A stretch of 64,000 bases of DNA from Virgibacillus_O sediminis (GCF_042643265.1 NZ_JBHRRZ010000038.1:62001-126000); one strand, 5' to 3'. Counted from the first letter of the stretch, positions 40,930-50,396 are shown. Numbers and translations are program-made. Notes: generated by a model from the sequence alone, not told the origin.

Positions 40930-42186
40930 CTAGTCACCGCCAGCCACTTCAGGCAATGGGACATTTTCCTTCGTTTTCTCCTTTCCTTTCAATGTTTCTT
41001 TCAAGGTAAAAGATATGATGGAGGCTGCGGTAAAGCAGACGGCGATCACCAGCATGACTGCCGTTAGCCCATAGGCATCAGCCAGTACTCCTGAGACGCC
41101 GATAGAGATGGCGCCAATCAACTCTCCAGTTCCCATAATGAGGGAATTTGCGGTAGCCATTACTGATCCAGGTACACTTTCCACCGGAATAATGCTTTGA
41201 TAAATCGTGTTCAGTGCGAGAATCACTCCGCCGATCATCACGTATATTGCCAGGCTCATCCATGACTCCGGGTACAAAAAGAGCATAATTGGCGCACCTA
41301 CTCCCAAGAAAGCGTACCCGATCATTGCCGGTTTCCTGCCCACTTTGTCCGAAGAAAAAGGGATGAACACCTGCCAGAAAATGGTGAGCAAGCCGAACAT
41401 CGCCATAACTAACCCCATGTTAGTTACAGATAATAAACTGACCTGTGTCAGATACAAAGGTATAAACGAGTTGAATGTCCACATAGCCCCCATACAGCAA
41501 ATGCTTAGCAGCACACAGATAAGGATATTTCTGTTTTTCAGCACGGAGAGAATCTGCTGGAAACTGACCGACTCACTGCCTGTCTGTTGCCCTGCAGTTG
41601 ATGAAAGCTCGTCCTTAATGTATTTGAGCATTAATAAAGCGGTTACAAAACTTGGGAAGCTTACAAAGAAAAAGGACCATCTCCAACTGAACAGTTCTCC
41701 TAACTGGGTAACTACTACGGGCCCTATGGTTACTCCAATTACCGCACTCCCCGCATAGATAAGCCCCATATTCCTGCCCAGCTTTTTCGGCCGGGATACT
41801 GCAGCGAGCATCGAAATAGCAATCGGCAGAATGACCCCCTCGCTCGCTCCCAACAGAGTGCGAACAACCAATAAGTAGCCATATGAATTGGCAAACATGG
41901 TGATCAGAGCCAAAATGGAGGTAACCATCGTCGCCCAGAAGATGATCTGCTTTTTATGGCCGAGCCTATCTGATAATATGGCAAAGGTTGGAGCAGATAA
42001 AGCAAATCCAATGGTCTGCCACATGTTCACCTGGCCGATCTGCGTATTGGTCAAAGCAATATCTTCAATTATCAAGGGCATCAGCATCGATAAGGCCTGT
42101 CTATCCAAAAACAAAAATCCCCAGGCTAGAAAAAACAGCAGGACAAGCATGGACTCATACTTTGCTTCACTCGTTTTCAAATTCAT
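40930..42186 (-). CDS. MFS transporter
   Basis: Major facilitator of 418 residues with 12 helices. The N-terminal half shows FLDRQALSMLMPLIIEDIALTN and, between helices 2 and 3, DRLGHKKQI, the MFS motif A; helix 4 region VVRTLLGASEGVILPIAISML fits the anion:cation symporter group that takes up sugar acids and aromatic acids. Start at 42186 is preferred to 42255, since the family begins there and the extra residues are not helical. A cre box lies at 42276-42289. Located 30 bp upstream of the sulfatase gene, so co-transcribed. Confidence 0.9.
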   Translation of the reverse strand: MNLKTSEAKYESMLVLLFFLAWGFLFLDRQALSMLMPLIIEDIALTNTQIGQVNMWQTIGFALSAPTFAILSDRLGHKKQIIFWATMVTSILALITMFANSYGYLLVVRTLLGASEGVILPIAISMLAAVSRPKKLGRNMGLIYAGSAVIGVTIGPVVVTQLGELFSWRWSFFFVSFPSFVTALLMLKYIKDELSSTAGQQTGSESVSFQQILSVLKNRNILICVLLSICCMGAMWTFNSFIPLYLTQVSLLSVTNMGLVMAMFGLLTIFWQVFIPFSSDKVGRKPAMIGYAFLGVGAPIMLFLYPESWMSLAIYVMIGGVILALNTIYQSIIPVESVPGSVMATANSLIMGTGELIGAISIGVSGVLADAYGLTAVMLVIAVCFTAASIISFTLKETLKGKEKTKENVPLPEVAGGD

Positions 42187-42275
42187 TAACAGACCTACTT
42201 CCCATATTTGATTTTTATTTAGCTGCTCATGATACAGAATACCCGTCCGATGCAACCTTACATGTCCAGCACTTT

Positions 42276-42289
42276 AGAAAACGCTATCA
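42276..42289. promoter_or_regulatory. cre box (CcpA site) upstream of MFS/sulfatase genes
   Basis: AGAAAACGCTATCA matches the cre consensus at 13 of 14 positions, about 90 bp upstream of the MFS start. Confidence 0.5.
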
Positions 42290-42381
42290 AAAAATGTATT
42301 ATACGCGGAAGATTCTGTGAATTTATGCCATAAACATCCCTTCCACCTTTACTAACAGCCCCTCCTTCCACCCTATATCAT

Positions 42382-42420
42382 AGCCGTGATTTGCCCTGCT
42401 GTACTAAACAAACCACGGCT
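42382..42420 (-). terminator. hairpin after meta-cleavage hydrolase gene
   Basis: 12-bp stem, AGCCGTGATTTG (42382-42393) with CAAACCACGGCT (42409-42420), one wobble pair. No long T run follows on the minus strand, so it may end transcription weakly or protect the mRNA 3' end. Confidence 0.5.
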
Positions 42421-42446
42421 GGAAATAGCTAGCTTTACCTATTCCT

Positions 42447-43286
42447 TCAGATACTTCTTGAAAAATAATCCTTCAGCAGATTACTGAAACTCTCATGATG
42501 TTCAATCTGTGTCCAATGGCCGCATCTGCTGTACACATGCATTTGGACATTCGGCAAATGTGATAATAAATAATAGCTGGAATCTATGGAGCAAACACAG
42601 TCGTCCCGGCCATGAACCAGCATGACCTCCTGTTCAATACGCTCCAAGGCAGTAATAGGAACCGGAACGGCTGCTGTAGAGAAGATGGATGCATTGGAAC
42701 GCTTGATTTCAGGGCGCATTGCCGTTTCATAGCGCATCTCCGTGACGGATTCGATTTCATCGGCCATACCCTTATAATCATGGACAAACCAACTTAGTAT
42801 CTGACGCATTTTCTGTGGGGACGGCTCATTATAGAAGCCTTTTGCACGGGCCAATTCCGGGCTCAGTTTGGTATTTGGGGTGCCCCCCGGCCCCATCAAT
42901 ATCACCCGGTCGAATCTTTCCGGATGTTCAAGCAGCAGTTCCAGTGCTACGGAACAGCCCAAAGAATTTCCGACTACATGGGCTCTTTCCACCTTCAATT
43001 CATCCAGAAGCTCGATCATCTGGTCTACCCAGTAACGCATCCAACCTTGCCTATTTTCCGGCAGCGGATCCGGATGGCCGCTGTCGCCGAACCCGTATAG
43101 ATCCGGTGCAAGACAGTCGTATTGGCCACTGCATTCTTCTAATTGGTATCTCCAGTTGGCATATGCCGTCACTCCTGGCCCCGACCCATGGAGGAATAGA
43201 ACCGTTTCCGAATTTCCTTCCCCGGACCGGTTCACATATGTTTTGAAATTCTTTGTTTGAATGGTTTGCATTGTGTTGTTGGTCAT
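42447..43286 (-). CDS. alpha/beta hydrolase, meta-cleavage product hydrolase type
   Basis: C-C bond hydrolase of 279 residues in the BphD/HsaD/MhpC group, which splits the 2-hydroxy-6-oxo-dienoate made by extradiol cleavage. Oxyanion stretch FLHGSGPGVTAYANWRYQL near 31-49, nucleophile Ser108 in VVGNSLGCS, acid Asp in HGRDDCV near 231 and His in CGHWTQIEHHE near 260. The HGSGPG motif is typical of this group. Paralogue of 59148-60011. Upstream gap has a short inverted repeat CACCTA-N7-TAGGTG (43326-43344), a possible operator. Confidence 0.87.
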   Translation of the reverse strand: MTNNTMQTIQTKNFKTYVNRSGEGNSETVLFLHGSGPGVTAYANWRYQLEECSGQYDCLAPDLYGFGDSGHPDPLPENRQGWMRYWVDQMIELLDELKVERAHVVGNSLGCSVALELLLEHPERFDRVILMGPGGTPNTKLSPELARAKGFYNEPSPQKMRQILSWFVHDYKGMADEIESVTEMRYETAMRPEIKRSNASIFSTAAVPVPITALERIEQEVMLVHGRDDCVCSIDSSYYLLSHLPNVQMHVYSRCGHWTQIEHHESFSNLLKDYFSRSI

Positions 43287-43398
43287 ATTATTTCCGCCTC
43301 CTTGTTTATAATTTTAGGAAGATTCCACCTACTAAATCTAGGTGAAAAATTACTCAAGTCTTATATAATTTCCAACAATTTTTACTAGTTGCTTAATT

Positions 43399-44910
43399 TT
43401 AATTATTCATGGCTGCTTCCTGCTCTTGCCTTCTCTTCATTAGTTCTGCCGCATTCTTGCCGGCGATCTTTCCGAATACGGATCCTGCCATCAATCCTGC
43501 ACCACCAGGGTAGTTGAAATAAAACAAGCCGCCGACCAATTCTCCTGCCGCAAACAGGCCAGGTATCGAGTGATCCAGAAGATCCTGCACTTCCGCGGCT
43601 GTATTAATCTTCAGACCGCCATAGGTGAAGGTAATTCCGCAAGTGACCTGATATGCCTCGAACGGTCCTTCATCCAGCGTGTTTGCCCAGTTGGTCTTCT
43701 CTACTTCCAATCCTTCGGTACGGCGGCCGTCTTTCACATTCGGATGAAAAGGAATATCCTCCCGCACTGCTTGATTGTACTCTTCGACAGTCTTCAGGAA
43801 GGTCTGTTGATCAACTCCTACCAGTTTTTCTGCCAATTTTTCCAGTGTATCGGCTTTTACCTTCGTGACCTGTCTGCCCTTATATTCTTCACGAAGCAAT
43901 CCAGTCACCTTTTGGTCGAATATCTGCCAGGCAAACTGACGAGGCTGTTCCAGGATTTTCTTGCCGTATTTGGCATACGTATAATTCCGGAAATCCGCTC
44001 CTTCATCCACAAATCGTTTTCCCTCTGCATTAACGATGATGCCGAATGGATAACTGAGCTTCTGAAAGCCTTCTGTAAAGTCCGGCACATTCATATCACC
44101 GCCGACCGAATGGGCCCCGGACCAGTTTCCTGTCGATCCTGCCCCTATCTCAAGGGCCATTCGAATACCGTCTCCTGTGTTATAGCGGCTTCCTCGGGTT
44201 TTTGCAATATCCCACCCCGGTCCGAGGTACCTGGTACGCATCTCTTTATTGGCATGGAAGCCGCCCGATGCAAGAATAACCGCCTTGGCATGTACCTCTG
44301 CCGTTTTGCCATTGTGTTTGAACACCACTCCATAGACCCCTTCATCGTCGTGCAGCAGTTCTGTTGCCATAGCATTGAACAGTACCTTCGTTCCATGTTC
44401 AACCGCTTCTTTATGAAGGATATCCACCAGTCCTTGTCCGCCGCCTACAGATTCAAGGATCATTCCTCCCCAAAATTTGAACATGCCATCAATTTTAAAT
44501 GCCTGCCGCCCATATATAGGTACAAAACGAACCTTATGAGAATGCAGCCATTTCATCGTCTCCAGGCTCTCACTGGTCAGCAATGAAGCCAGTTCCGGAT
44601 CAGTCCGATAATCCGTCAAACGACACATATCCTCAAAAAACTGTTCGTCCGGATAACTGCCAAAATCAGTCGTCTGCAATTCCTGTTCAGTCAGATCCGG
44701 CACAATTTCCTTTATATCGTCCACTCCATCATATGCAAAACGGATCGATCCATGGGTATGTGAGCTGTTCCCTCCCTTATATTTCTCAGGCGACTTTTCC
44801 AGAACCAGCACCCGGGCACCTTGCTCACTCGCAGAAATAGCGGCGGACATGGCTGCGTTACCGGCACCTACGATCACTACGTCTGTTTCCAAGTATTCTC
44901 GTTCACTCAA
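43399..44910 (-). CDS. FAD-dependent dehydrogenase (tricarballylate dehydrogenase TcuA/fumarate reductase type)
   Basis: Flavoprotein of 503 residues. FAD-binding VVIVGAGNAAMSAAISASEQGARVLVLEK at the N-terminus, GGNSSHTHGSIRFAY near 46, AVILASGGFHANKEMRTRYLG near 211, EGKRFVDEGADFRNYTYAKYGK near 298 and FAAGELVGGLFYFNYPGGAGLMAG near 455. The VDEGADFRNYTYAKYG stretch recalls TcuA, but the true substrate may be a ring or side-chain carboxylate. Start is TTG at 44910 with AGGGG 8 bp upstream. First of three such flavoproteins in 7 kb. Confidence 0.85.
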   Translation of the reverse strand: MSEREYLETDVVIVGAGNAAMSAAISASEQGARVLVLEKSPEKYKGGNSSHTHGSIRFAYDGVDDIKEIVPDLTEQELQTTDFGSYPDEQFFEDMCRLTDYRTDPELASLLTSESLETMKWLHSHKVRFVPIYGRQAFKIDGMFKFWGGMILESVGGGQGLVDILHKEAVEHGTKVLFNAMATELLHDDEGVYGVVFKHNGKTAEVHAKAVILASGGFHANKEMRTRYLGPGWDIAKTRGSRYNTGDGIRMALEIGAGSTGNWSGAHSVGGDMNVPDFTEGFQKLSYPFGIIVNAEGKRFVDEGADFRNYTYAKYGKKILEQPRQFAWQIFDQKVTGLLREEYKGRQVTKVKADTLEKLAEKLVGVDQQTFLKTVEEYNQAVREDIPFHPNVKDGRRTEGLEVEKTNWANTLDEGPFEAYQVTCGITFTYGGLKINTAAEVQDLLDHSIPGLFAAGELVGGLFYFNYPGGAGLMAGSVFGKIAGKNAAELMKRRQEQEAAMNN

Positions 44911-44936
44911 ATGAAATCCCCTGCCTTTCCTGATTT

Positions 44937-45032
44937 TTATTTACTGGCTTGTGTCAGTGTGGGCAGCACGGTGCGTGCAATCTGATCTGCACAGGTTTGC
45001 AAGTCAGCCTGCATCCCCTTTTGGCTGCCCAT
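44937..45032 (-). CDS. possible small protein of 31 residues
   Basis: An ATG at 45032 preceded by GAGGAAG opens a 31-codon frame (MGSQKGMQADLQTCADQIA...), ending 27 bp before the flavoprotein start. The peptide could form an amphipathic helix. No family recognised; it may be a leader peptide or chance. Listed because it fills the gap between the terminator at 45057 and the next gene. Confidence 0.25.
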   Translation of the reverse strand: MGSQKGMQADLQTCADQIARTVLPTLTQASK

Positions 45033-45056
45033 TGCTAAACAGCTTCCTCGATTGTT

Positions 45057-45087
45057 AAAAAAACAGGAGGAACCCAGTCCTCCTGTT
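45057..45087 (-). terminator. Rho-independent terminator of the seven-gene extradiol operon
   Basis: Perfect 10-bp stem AACAGGAGGA/TCCTCCTGTT (45062-45071 with 45078-45087), loop of 6, and a run of T residues on the minus strand (45057-45063). Confidence 0.85.
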
Positions 45088-45100
45088 CATATGTTTTGCC

Positions 45101-46528
45101 TTACCGTACTGTTTCCGGTTCACTGACAATGTATTTAGCTGCTTCCTCTCCAGCAATCCTGCCGAAGACTACCCCACGTAGGACGGAGGTTCCGCCCGGA
45201 TACTTGCCATGGTAAAGCCCTGTTATTTCTCCAGCTGCATACAGGCCGGGGATTGGATAATCATCCTGTGAAAGGACACGGCTCCGGTTATCCGTCGCAA
45301 CACCTCCATAGGTGAATACATTGGAGCATTGGATTGGGTAGCAGATATATGGCCCCTTATCAATCGGGACAGCCCAGTTGGACTTTTCCGGTGACAGCCC
45401 TTTCGTACACTTACCGTCCAGGTTCTTCGGATCAAACTCACCCGGCTGGACTGCTGTATTATAGTCCTCTACTGTTTTCTTCAGCTGCTCCGGGGGAATA
45501 TTGATTTTTTCGGCAAGCTCTTCAATCGTATCCGCCTCTATTGGCGGCTTCTCCGTTTGGATCGCATTTTCATAATCCTCTATATCAAACATCCTCTGGT
45601 CACTGATCATATACGCAACATGCTCTGGAAGATCAAATATTCTTCTAGCTACTGCTTCGTACTGCTCATCAATGGTGGATATCCCTTCATCAACAAAGCG
45701 GTTGCCGGATTGATCCACGAGAATGCCGTATGGATAGGTCATAACGGCAGCATCTCCACGGTTGCTGCGTGGGTCTGATGGCTCCGCATGGAAGGAATCG
45801 AGCTGCCCCGAGCTCTTCGCCCCAATATTGAATGCCATATGAATGCCTTCACCCTTGTTGAACATGCCGCCTGGTGCGATAGTAGGAAGCTTATAGGCTT
45901 CTTTTCCAAGGTATCTGGTGAGCATTTCTGCATTTCCTTGAAATCCGCCATTAGCAAGGATGATAGCCCTTGTCGTAACCTTTGTCGACCTTCCGTCTTC
46001 TCCGCGGATCCAGATTTCACTGACACTGCCGTCTTCCCCAATACCGAGCCGCCATGCGGTAGAATGGTAGGCAATCTGTACATCGAGCCGCTCTGCATGC
46101 TTGGAAAGCTGGTCGAGGATGGCCCTCCCACCGCCGACAGGCAAGAGGCGCGGCCTGTTGGCAGTCAAGAAGAGGGTCGGCAGATAATCAAATTCCACTC
46201 CTCTTTCCTTTATCCAAGAAATCGTTTCTCCTGCTTTCTCGCTGAGCGTGCGGATATAACTTTCATCACTGCGTCCTCCGGAAAACTCCATCATTTCTTC
46301 GACAAAGTTTTCGGCCACCTTCGTTTCATCCTCCATCCGCAGATAGGCTGCGGTATCACGAGAATTTCCTCCTCTTGTTTCATAGCCGGAGCGTTCTAGG
46401 ACCACCACACGCAATGGCCTGCCGAGATCCTTTGCCTGTTCAGCTGCTGCCAATGCAGCAGCGGTTCCGGCCACACCGCATCCCACTACAACTATATCGA
46501 AATCCATCTCCTCGGTATTTTTTGCCAT
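45101..46528 (-). CDS. FAD-dependent dehydrogenase (fumarate reductase/TcuA-like)
   Basis: Flavoprotein of 475 residues. VVVGCGVAGTAAALAAAEQA FAD motif at the start, RGGNSRDTAAYLRM near 52, RLLPVGGGRAILDQL near 130, AIILANGGFQGNAEMLTRYLG near 188, GNRFVDEGISTIDEQYEAVAR near 275, YGGVATDNRSRVL near 406 and GLYAAGEITGLYHGKYPGGTSVLRG near 425. Soluble, without a haem domain or signal peptide. Substrate unknown; last gene of the extradiol operon, followed by a strong terminator. Confidence 0.85.
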   Translation of the reverse strand: MAKNTEEMDFDIVVVGCGVAGTAAALAAAEQAKDLGRPLRVVVLERSGYETRGGNSRDTAAYLRMEDETKVAENFVEEMMEFSGGRSDESYIRTLSEKAGETISWIKERGVEFDYLPTLFLTANRPRLLPVGGGRAILDQLSKHAERLDVQIAYHSTAWRLGIGEDGSVSEIWIRGEDGRSTKVTTRAIILANGGFQGNAEMLTRYLGKEAYKLPTIAPGGMFNKGEGIHMAFNIGAKSSGQLDSFHAEPSDPRSNRGDAAVMTYPYGILVDQSGNRFVDEGISTIDEQYEAVARRIFDLPEHVAYMISDQRMFDIEDYENAIQTEKPPIEADTIEELAEKINIPPEQLKKTVEDYNTAVQPGEFDPKNLDGKCTKGLSPEKSNWAVPIDKGPYICYPIQCSNVFTYGGVATDNRSRVLSQDDYPIPGLYAAGEITGLYHGKYPGGTSVLRGVVFGRIAGEEAAKYIVSEPETVR

Positions 46529-46539
46529 GATAATCCTCC

Positions 46540-47268
46540 TTATTTAACAGATGTCGTTTCTTTCGAGCCATCTTTTGTCCAGGATTTTTCTTCGCCCGGC
46601 TCTGGTATCCAGCTGTCTGCTTTCACACCGGTTTCTTTCACCAACTTTTCGAATTCCTTTGGATTCTGATCGATAGCCGGGAATGTGCTATAGTGCATCG
46701 GCACATAATGCTTCGGCTGCACCATGGAGACGGCCCGGGCAGCATCACGAGGCCCCATGGTGAAACGGTCCCCGATCGGCAGCATCAATAAAGTAGGCTG
46801 ATAGATTTCCCCATAGAGTTCCAAATCCTTATGAAGTGCCGTATCCCCCACATTCATGATGGTGACGCCACCGCTGCGGATGATGAGACCGCCCGGCGCC
46901 CCGCTGTCCGCACTATGGAACGCATGGAAAAGGGTCACTTTCAAGTCTTCCTCCAATCCTACTGTTCCTCCCATGTTGATGCGGATAAAGGACTCTCCGC
47001 TCACTCCGTGGTCCTGCACGAACCGTTTCTCCACTTCCGGCTGTGCCACTACCTTGGCCCCTTTCTTAATCAGCTCCGGAACGTCTTTCACATGATCCCA
47101 ATGGTCATGGGTGATCAAGACATAATCGGCCTCGACCTCCTCCACATCGCCGGGGTTCTTTGGATTGTCCGTATACCATGGATCGATGACCAGTTTCTTT
47201 CCTTTTGCGGTTTCCAATTCCCAGGAGGAATGTCCCATCCACCTTGTTTTAAGATAATTTTCTGCCAT
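46540..47268 (-). CDS. metallo-beta-lactamase-fold hydrolase (UPF0173 type)
   Basis: Metal-dependent hydrolase of 242 residues. The metal site is seen as THDHWDH near 53-59, with further ligands in FHSADSG near 118, NVGDTALH near 140 and PMHYSTF near 191. This is the UPF0173/YtkL-like branch, whose reactions are mostly unknown; ring lactonases and ester hydrolases occur in the fold. In this operon it could open a lactone or cleave an ester of the ring-cleavage product, but that is inference. Confidence 0.83.
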   Translation of the reverse strand: MAENYLKTRWMGHSSWELETAKGKKLVIDPWYTDNPKNPGDVEEVEADYVLITHDHWDHVKDVPELIKKGAKVVAQPEVEKRFVQDHGVSGESFIRINMGGTVGLEEDLKVTLFHAFHSADSGAPGGLIIRSGGVTIMNVGDTALHKDLELYGEIYQPTLLMLPIGDRFTMGPRDAARAVSMVQPKHYVPMHYSTFPAIDQNPKEFEKLVKETGVKADSWIPEPGEEKSWTKDGSKETTSVK

Positions 47269-47302
47269 TGTTTATTCCTCTCCTTTACATGTTTTTCCTT
47301 TA

Positions 47303-48079
47303 TTACCAGGCACTCCATCCACCGTCTATCAGCAGAAGCTGGCCGGTCATATAGTCAGATGCCTGTGATGCCAGAAACAGTACAACCCCTTTGATTTCTT
47401 CCGGCTTGCCCAGCCGTCCAAGCAGGGTCCGTTCCGCCATGGATTCCAGACGGCCAGGCTGATCCGCCAGCGGCTGCGTCATATTGGTCGGGTAAAAGAC
47501 ACCCGGAGCGATACAATTCACCTGGATATTATTTTTGCCCCATTCGGAGGCCAGGCCGCGGGTAAGGTTGACTACCCCCGATTTGGACGCATAGTAGGCG
47601 GGTTCCGGCAGCGGTCCGACCAGGTTGGAATACAGGGAAGAAACATTGATGATCTTCCCGGAATTCTGCCCGAGCATCTCCCTGCCGACCCGCCGTGCCA
47701 CCAGCCATGATCCAGTCAGATTGACATCGATGATCCGCTGCCATTCCTCCAGACTTGTATCGACAGTAGGCTTACGCAGCATGGCACCTGCATTATTATG
47801 CAGAATGTCGATGTTTCCATAAGTATCCACGACAGTACGGACCGCTTGATCCACGCTGTCCTCGCTGGTGACATCAATGGGAACAGTGATTGCTTCCCCG
47901 CCGGTTTCCTGAATGGCTTTCATTGTTTGATGGAGATCCTCTTCCCGGGAAGGCAGGTCAGCCACCGCCATCTTACATCCAGCTTCTGCCAATGCCATGG
48001 CGGACTGGGCACCAAGCCCTCCCATTCCTGCACCGGTGATAAAAGCCGTTTTACCGGACAAATCGAATAATGATGACAT
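47303..48079 (-). CDS. SDR-family oxidoreductase
   Basis: Short-chain dehydrogenase of 258 residues. TGAGMGGLGAQSA near 16 (the glycine-rich loop is one residue longer than usual), DVTSEDSVDQA near 70, NNAGAMLRKP near 94, NVSSLYSNL with catalytic Ser near 146, PAYYASKSG with Tyr and Lys near 160, TGQLLLIDGG at the end. Start at 48079 follows GGGAGG. Probably a dehydrogenase of an alcohol in the operon's pathway. Confidence 0.9.
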   Translation of the reverse strand: MSSLFDLSGKTAFITGAGMGGLGAQSAMALAEAGCKMAVADLPSREEDLHQTMKAIQETGGEAITVPIDVTSEDSVDQAVRTVVDTYGNIDILHNNAGAMLRKPTVDTSLEEWQRIIDVNLTGSWLVARRVGREMLGQNSGKIINVSSLYSNLVGPLPEPAYYASKSGVVNLTRGLASEWGKNNIQVNCIAPGVFYPTNMTQPLADQPGRLESMAERTLLGRLGKPEEIKGVVLFLASQASDYMTGQLLLIDGGWSAW

Positions 48080-48118
48080 CCTATTTCCTCCCGACATATT
48101 TCCTAGCGTTAGCGGAAT

Positions 48119-48985
48119 TTATTTTCCTGCTTCCGAAAGATTCTTCAGTGTTTCCCTCACGGCCAGGCCCTTATCTTTTTCAACCCCTGGACTGCCGTCA
48201 AAGCCGTACATTTCCCGAAGCCTATCCACCGCTTCAGCGGGCGGTTTGGCATTGAAATATCCTTTCCGGGTCATATAGACGCCGGAGTTTTGTTGTAAAT
48301 CGACAAGGGATTCACACATTTTGATGCCGGATGCAAAGGAATCCACAATCGGCACCTCGCCGATCCGGGAAATGCCATGGGTTGCAAGGAAGACGTTCAT
48401 TGGGCCTTCCCCCGGTACAATTACATCTGCGCCTTCAGAAATAGCTTGTTCTGCAGACTTTTTAAATGATGCGATGATTGGCTCTGGATCCTCAAATCCG
48501 GCAAGAACGTCATCAAATTCGGATTCTAAGGGAACAATCGGTCCGAGTTTATCGCCCAGTCCGTAACGGGTGGCATTTTCACGCAGTTCATCGGCCAATG
48601 GACGGAGGAAATTGACTACACCGATTTTATCTCCTAGCATGGAGGCCATATGGAAGGAAGCCTGCCCATAGCCAACCACCGGAATGTCCACAAGGGTTCG
48701 TGCTTCCAGCAGCCCCACGTCCGGAATAGTGGCAATGAACATGGCATTATACCCTGCTTTTTCGGCAATAAGTGCTGCCCTGACAAATTGTTCTTTATGC
48801 AGATTCTGGAGATAGGAATGTGTAATAAAATGACCCGGGTAATGGGTCGGATACGTTTCTTCGTCCATTCCGTGCATGACCACCTCGACATCGGGGCGTG
48901 CGACCTTATCAATATGATGCAGGATGGCATCGCGGTATGCCGGCACACGGTCAATGGTGGTTAAGCTCTGATGCCAAATTTTCAT
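48119..48985 (-). CDS. Asp/Glu/hydantoin racemase-family protein
   Basis: 288-residue member of the Asp/Glu racemase superfamily, which also holds maleate isomerases and arylmalonate decarboxylases. Features: KIWHQSL at the start, VMHGMDEETYP near 40, the first half-site around FIATIPDVGLLEARTLVDIPVVGYGQA near 86-112 and DVIVPGEGPMNVFLA near 199. The two catalytic cysteines of true racemases are not in their usual CNT/C-T contexts (first reads ATIPD, second PGEGP), so it is probably not a simple racemase. Start at 48985 has an ideal AGGAGGTG. Confidence 0.75.
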   Translation of the reverse strand: MKIWHQSLTTIDRVPAYRDAILHHIDKVARPDVEVVMHGMDEETYPTHYPGHFITHSYLQNLHKEQFVRAALIAEKAGYNAMFIATIPDVGLLEARTLVDIPVVGYGQASFHMASMLGDKIGVVNFLRPLADELRENATRYGLGDKLGPIVPLESEFDDVLAGFEDPEPIIASFKKSAEQAISEGADVIVPGEGPMNVFLATHGISRIGEVPIVDSFASGIKMCESLVDLQQNSGVYMTRKGYFNAKPPAEAVDRLREMYGFDGSPGVEKDKGLAVRETLKNLSEAGK

Positions 48986-49016
48986 TAAATACACCTCCTG
49001 GATAATGCTTTATAAT

Positions 49017-50396
49017 TTAAGTTATTGTTTGCTGGAACTTGCCTAATGCGCTTTTTACTGCTACACGCCCGAAAATAGCCGCCTTGCCAAGAGAGCTTCC
49101 GGTCATATATCCTGCACCATGAAACCCGCCGGCAATCTCACCAGCTGCATACAGCCCGGAAATCGGTTCGTCATACGGGTTCAACACTTCGGCTTTTGTA
49201 CTGACGGATAAGCCGGCGTAAGTAGCAAGCATAGCCACCTTTGTTTCAAACGCATAGAATGGGGCAGTGCGAATAGGAGTCGGCTTTCCAAAATGGTGGG
49301 TGAGCGTATGGCGGCCGAATTCATCCTCGCCATTCTGGACCCCTTCATTGTATTCAGCAACCGTGCGCCGCAAAGCATCAGGGGATACATCGATCTGTTC
49401 AGCCAACTTTTGCAGGCTTTCCGCTTTCTTGATCAGCCCTTTCCTCAGCAGCCTCTCGAAATCATAAAGCTTGTCCCCGGGAACACTTTGATCCATCACC
49501 GTCTGATCCCATATTTGATATGTCGAGTTCTCTTTCTCCCGCAATGCAGCATTTCCGAGGAGCTTATAGGAGAGGGATTCATTGACGAAACGCTTTCCTC
49601 TTCTATTGATAATAATTGCTCCTTTATAGAACGCGAGAGCCTGGGATTTCTCCGGCCCTTCGGCTGTTGGATGAAATCCATATGTACCGCTCAAATATGG
49701 AATATCCTTCATCCAGGCTCCATGCTCACATGCCATCCGGATGCCTTCCCCTTTATTGCCAGGACCACCGATTCGGATGGTCCGCTTCAGATGTGGCGCA
49801 AAATGCCCAAGCAGCTCCTTGCTCTGGGAAAAACCACCGCTAGTAAGGACAATTCTTTTCGCTGCATTGGCCGTCTTCCTCCGCCCTCCTTGTTCGTAGA
49901 AGACCTGTTCGACATGGCCACGAGCACTTCTCCCCAGCCTGATCACCGGGGAATCGACAGCTATTGTTACATTCGGCATCGATACTGCGTGGTCATAGAA
50001 CGCCTGTATTGCCTGGTTGGAATCAATGGTATGCCCCCTTGGCACACTATGTCCGCTCACAGCTTGGATGGAGAGGAATTCAACGCCGTGTTCCACCAGC
50101 CAGTTATAGGTATCAAGCTGCAATTCTCCGTAGGCTGCAACAAGCTTCTCGTCGTTTGCTCTTCCCCCCACTTCCAACATATCGTCGACTAACATCTCTG
50201 CAGTGTCTTCCATTCCCTGTTCCTTCTGCATAGCTGTACCGGCAAAAGCCATATACCTGCCACTGAGAACGGAGCTGCCGCCAACTTTCCCCTCCTTTTC
50301 TAAGAGGAGAACTTCAGCACCCTGTTCGCCCGCTTCCACTGCGGCACAAAGACCAGCCAAACCTCCTCCCACAATCACCAGCTCATAATCATCCAT
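49017..50396 (-). CDS. FAD-dependent dehydrogenase (fumarate reductase/TcuA-like)
   Basis: Flavoprotein of 459 residues with LVIVGGGLAGLCAAVEAGEQGAEVLLLEK at the N-terminus, GGSSVLSGRYMAF near 40, IVLTSGGFSQSKELLGHFAP near 182, GKRFVNESLSYKLLGN near 259 and GLYAAGEIAGGFHGAGYMTGSSLG near 415. Start at 50396 (ATG with GAAGGATG upstream) preferred over GTG at 50414. Third of the flavoprotein group; follows the extradiol dioxygenase gene by 70 bp. Could oxidise or reduce a C=C bond in the ring-cleavage product. Confidence 0.85.
   Translation of the reverse strand: MDDYELVIVGGGLAGLCAAVEAGEQGAEVLLLEKEGKVGGSSVLSGRYMAFAGTAMQKEQGMEDTAEMLVDDMLEVGGRANDEKLVAAYGELQLDTYNWLVEHGVEFLSIQAVSGHSVPRGHTIDSNQAIQAFYDHAVSMPNVTIAVDSPVIRLGRSARGHVEQVFYEQGGRRKTANAAKRIVLTSGGFSQSKELLGHFAPHLKRTIRIGGPGNKGEGIRMACEHGAWMKDIPYLSGTYGFHPTAEGPEKSQALAFYKGAIIINRRGKRFVNESLSYKLLGNAALREKENSTYQIWDQTVMDQSVPGDKLYDFERLLRKGLIKKAESLQKLAEQIDVSPDALRRTVAEYNEGVQNGEDEFGRHTLTHHFGKPTPIRTAPFYAFETKVAMLATYAGLSVSTKAEVLNPYDEPISGLYAAGEIAGGFHGAGYMTGSSLGKAAIFGRVAVKSALGKFQQTIT

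Noticed and set aside
44991..45015. Possible sigma-54 promoter before the flavoprotein at 43399
   Set aside because: TTGCA and GGC strings occur, but the GG to GC spacing is 7 instead of 10, so it fails the invariant rule that the three accepted sites meet exactly.
48119..48985. Naming the racemase-family gene as maleate isomerase
   Set aside because: The paired catalytic cysteines expected in maleate isomerases and racemases were not found in their usual contexts, so the reaction is left open.
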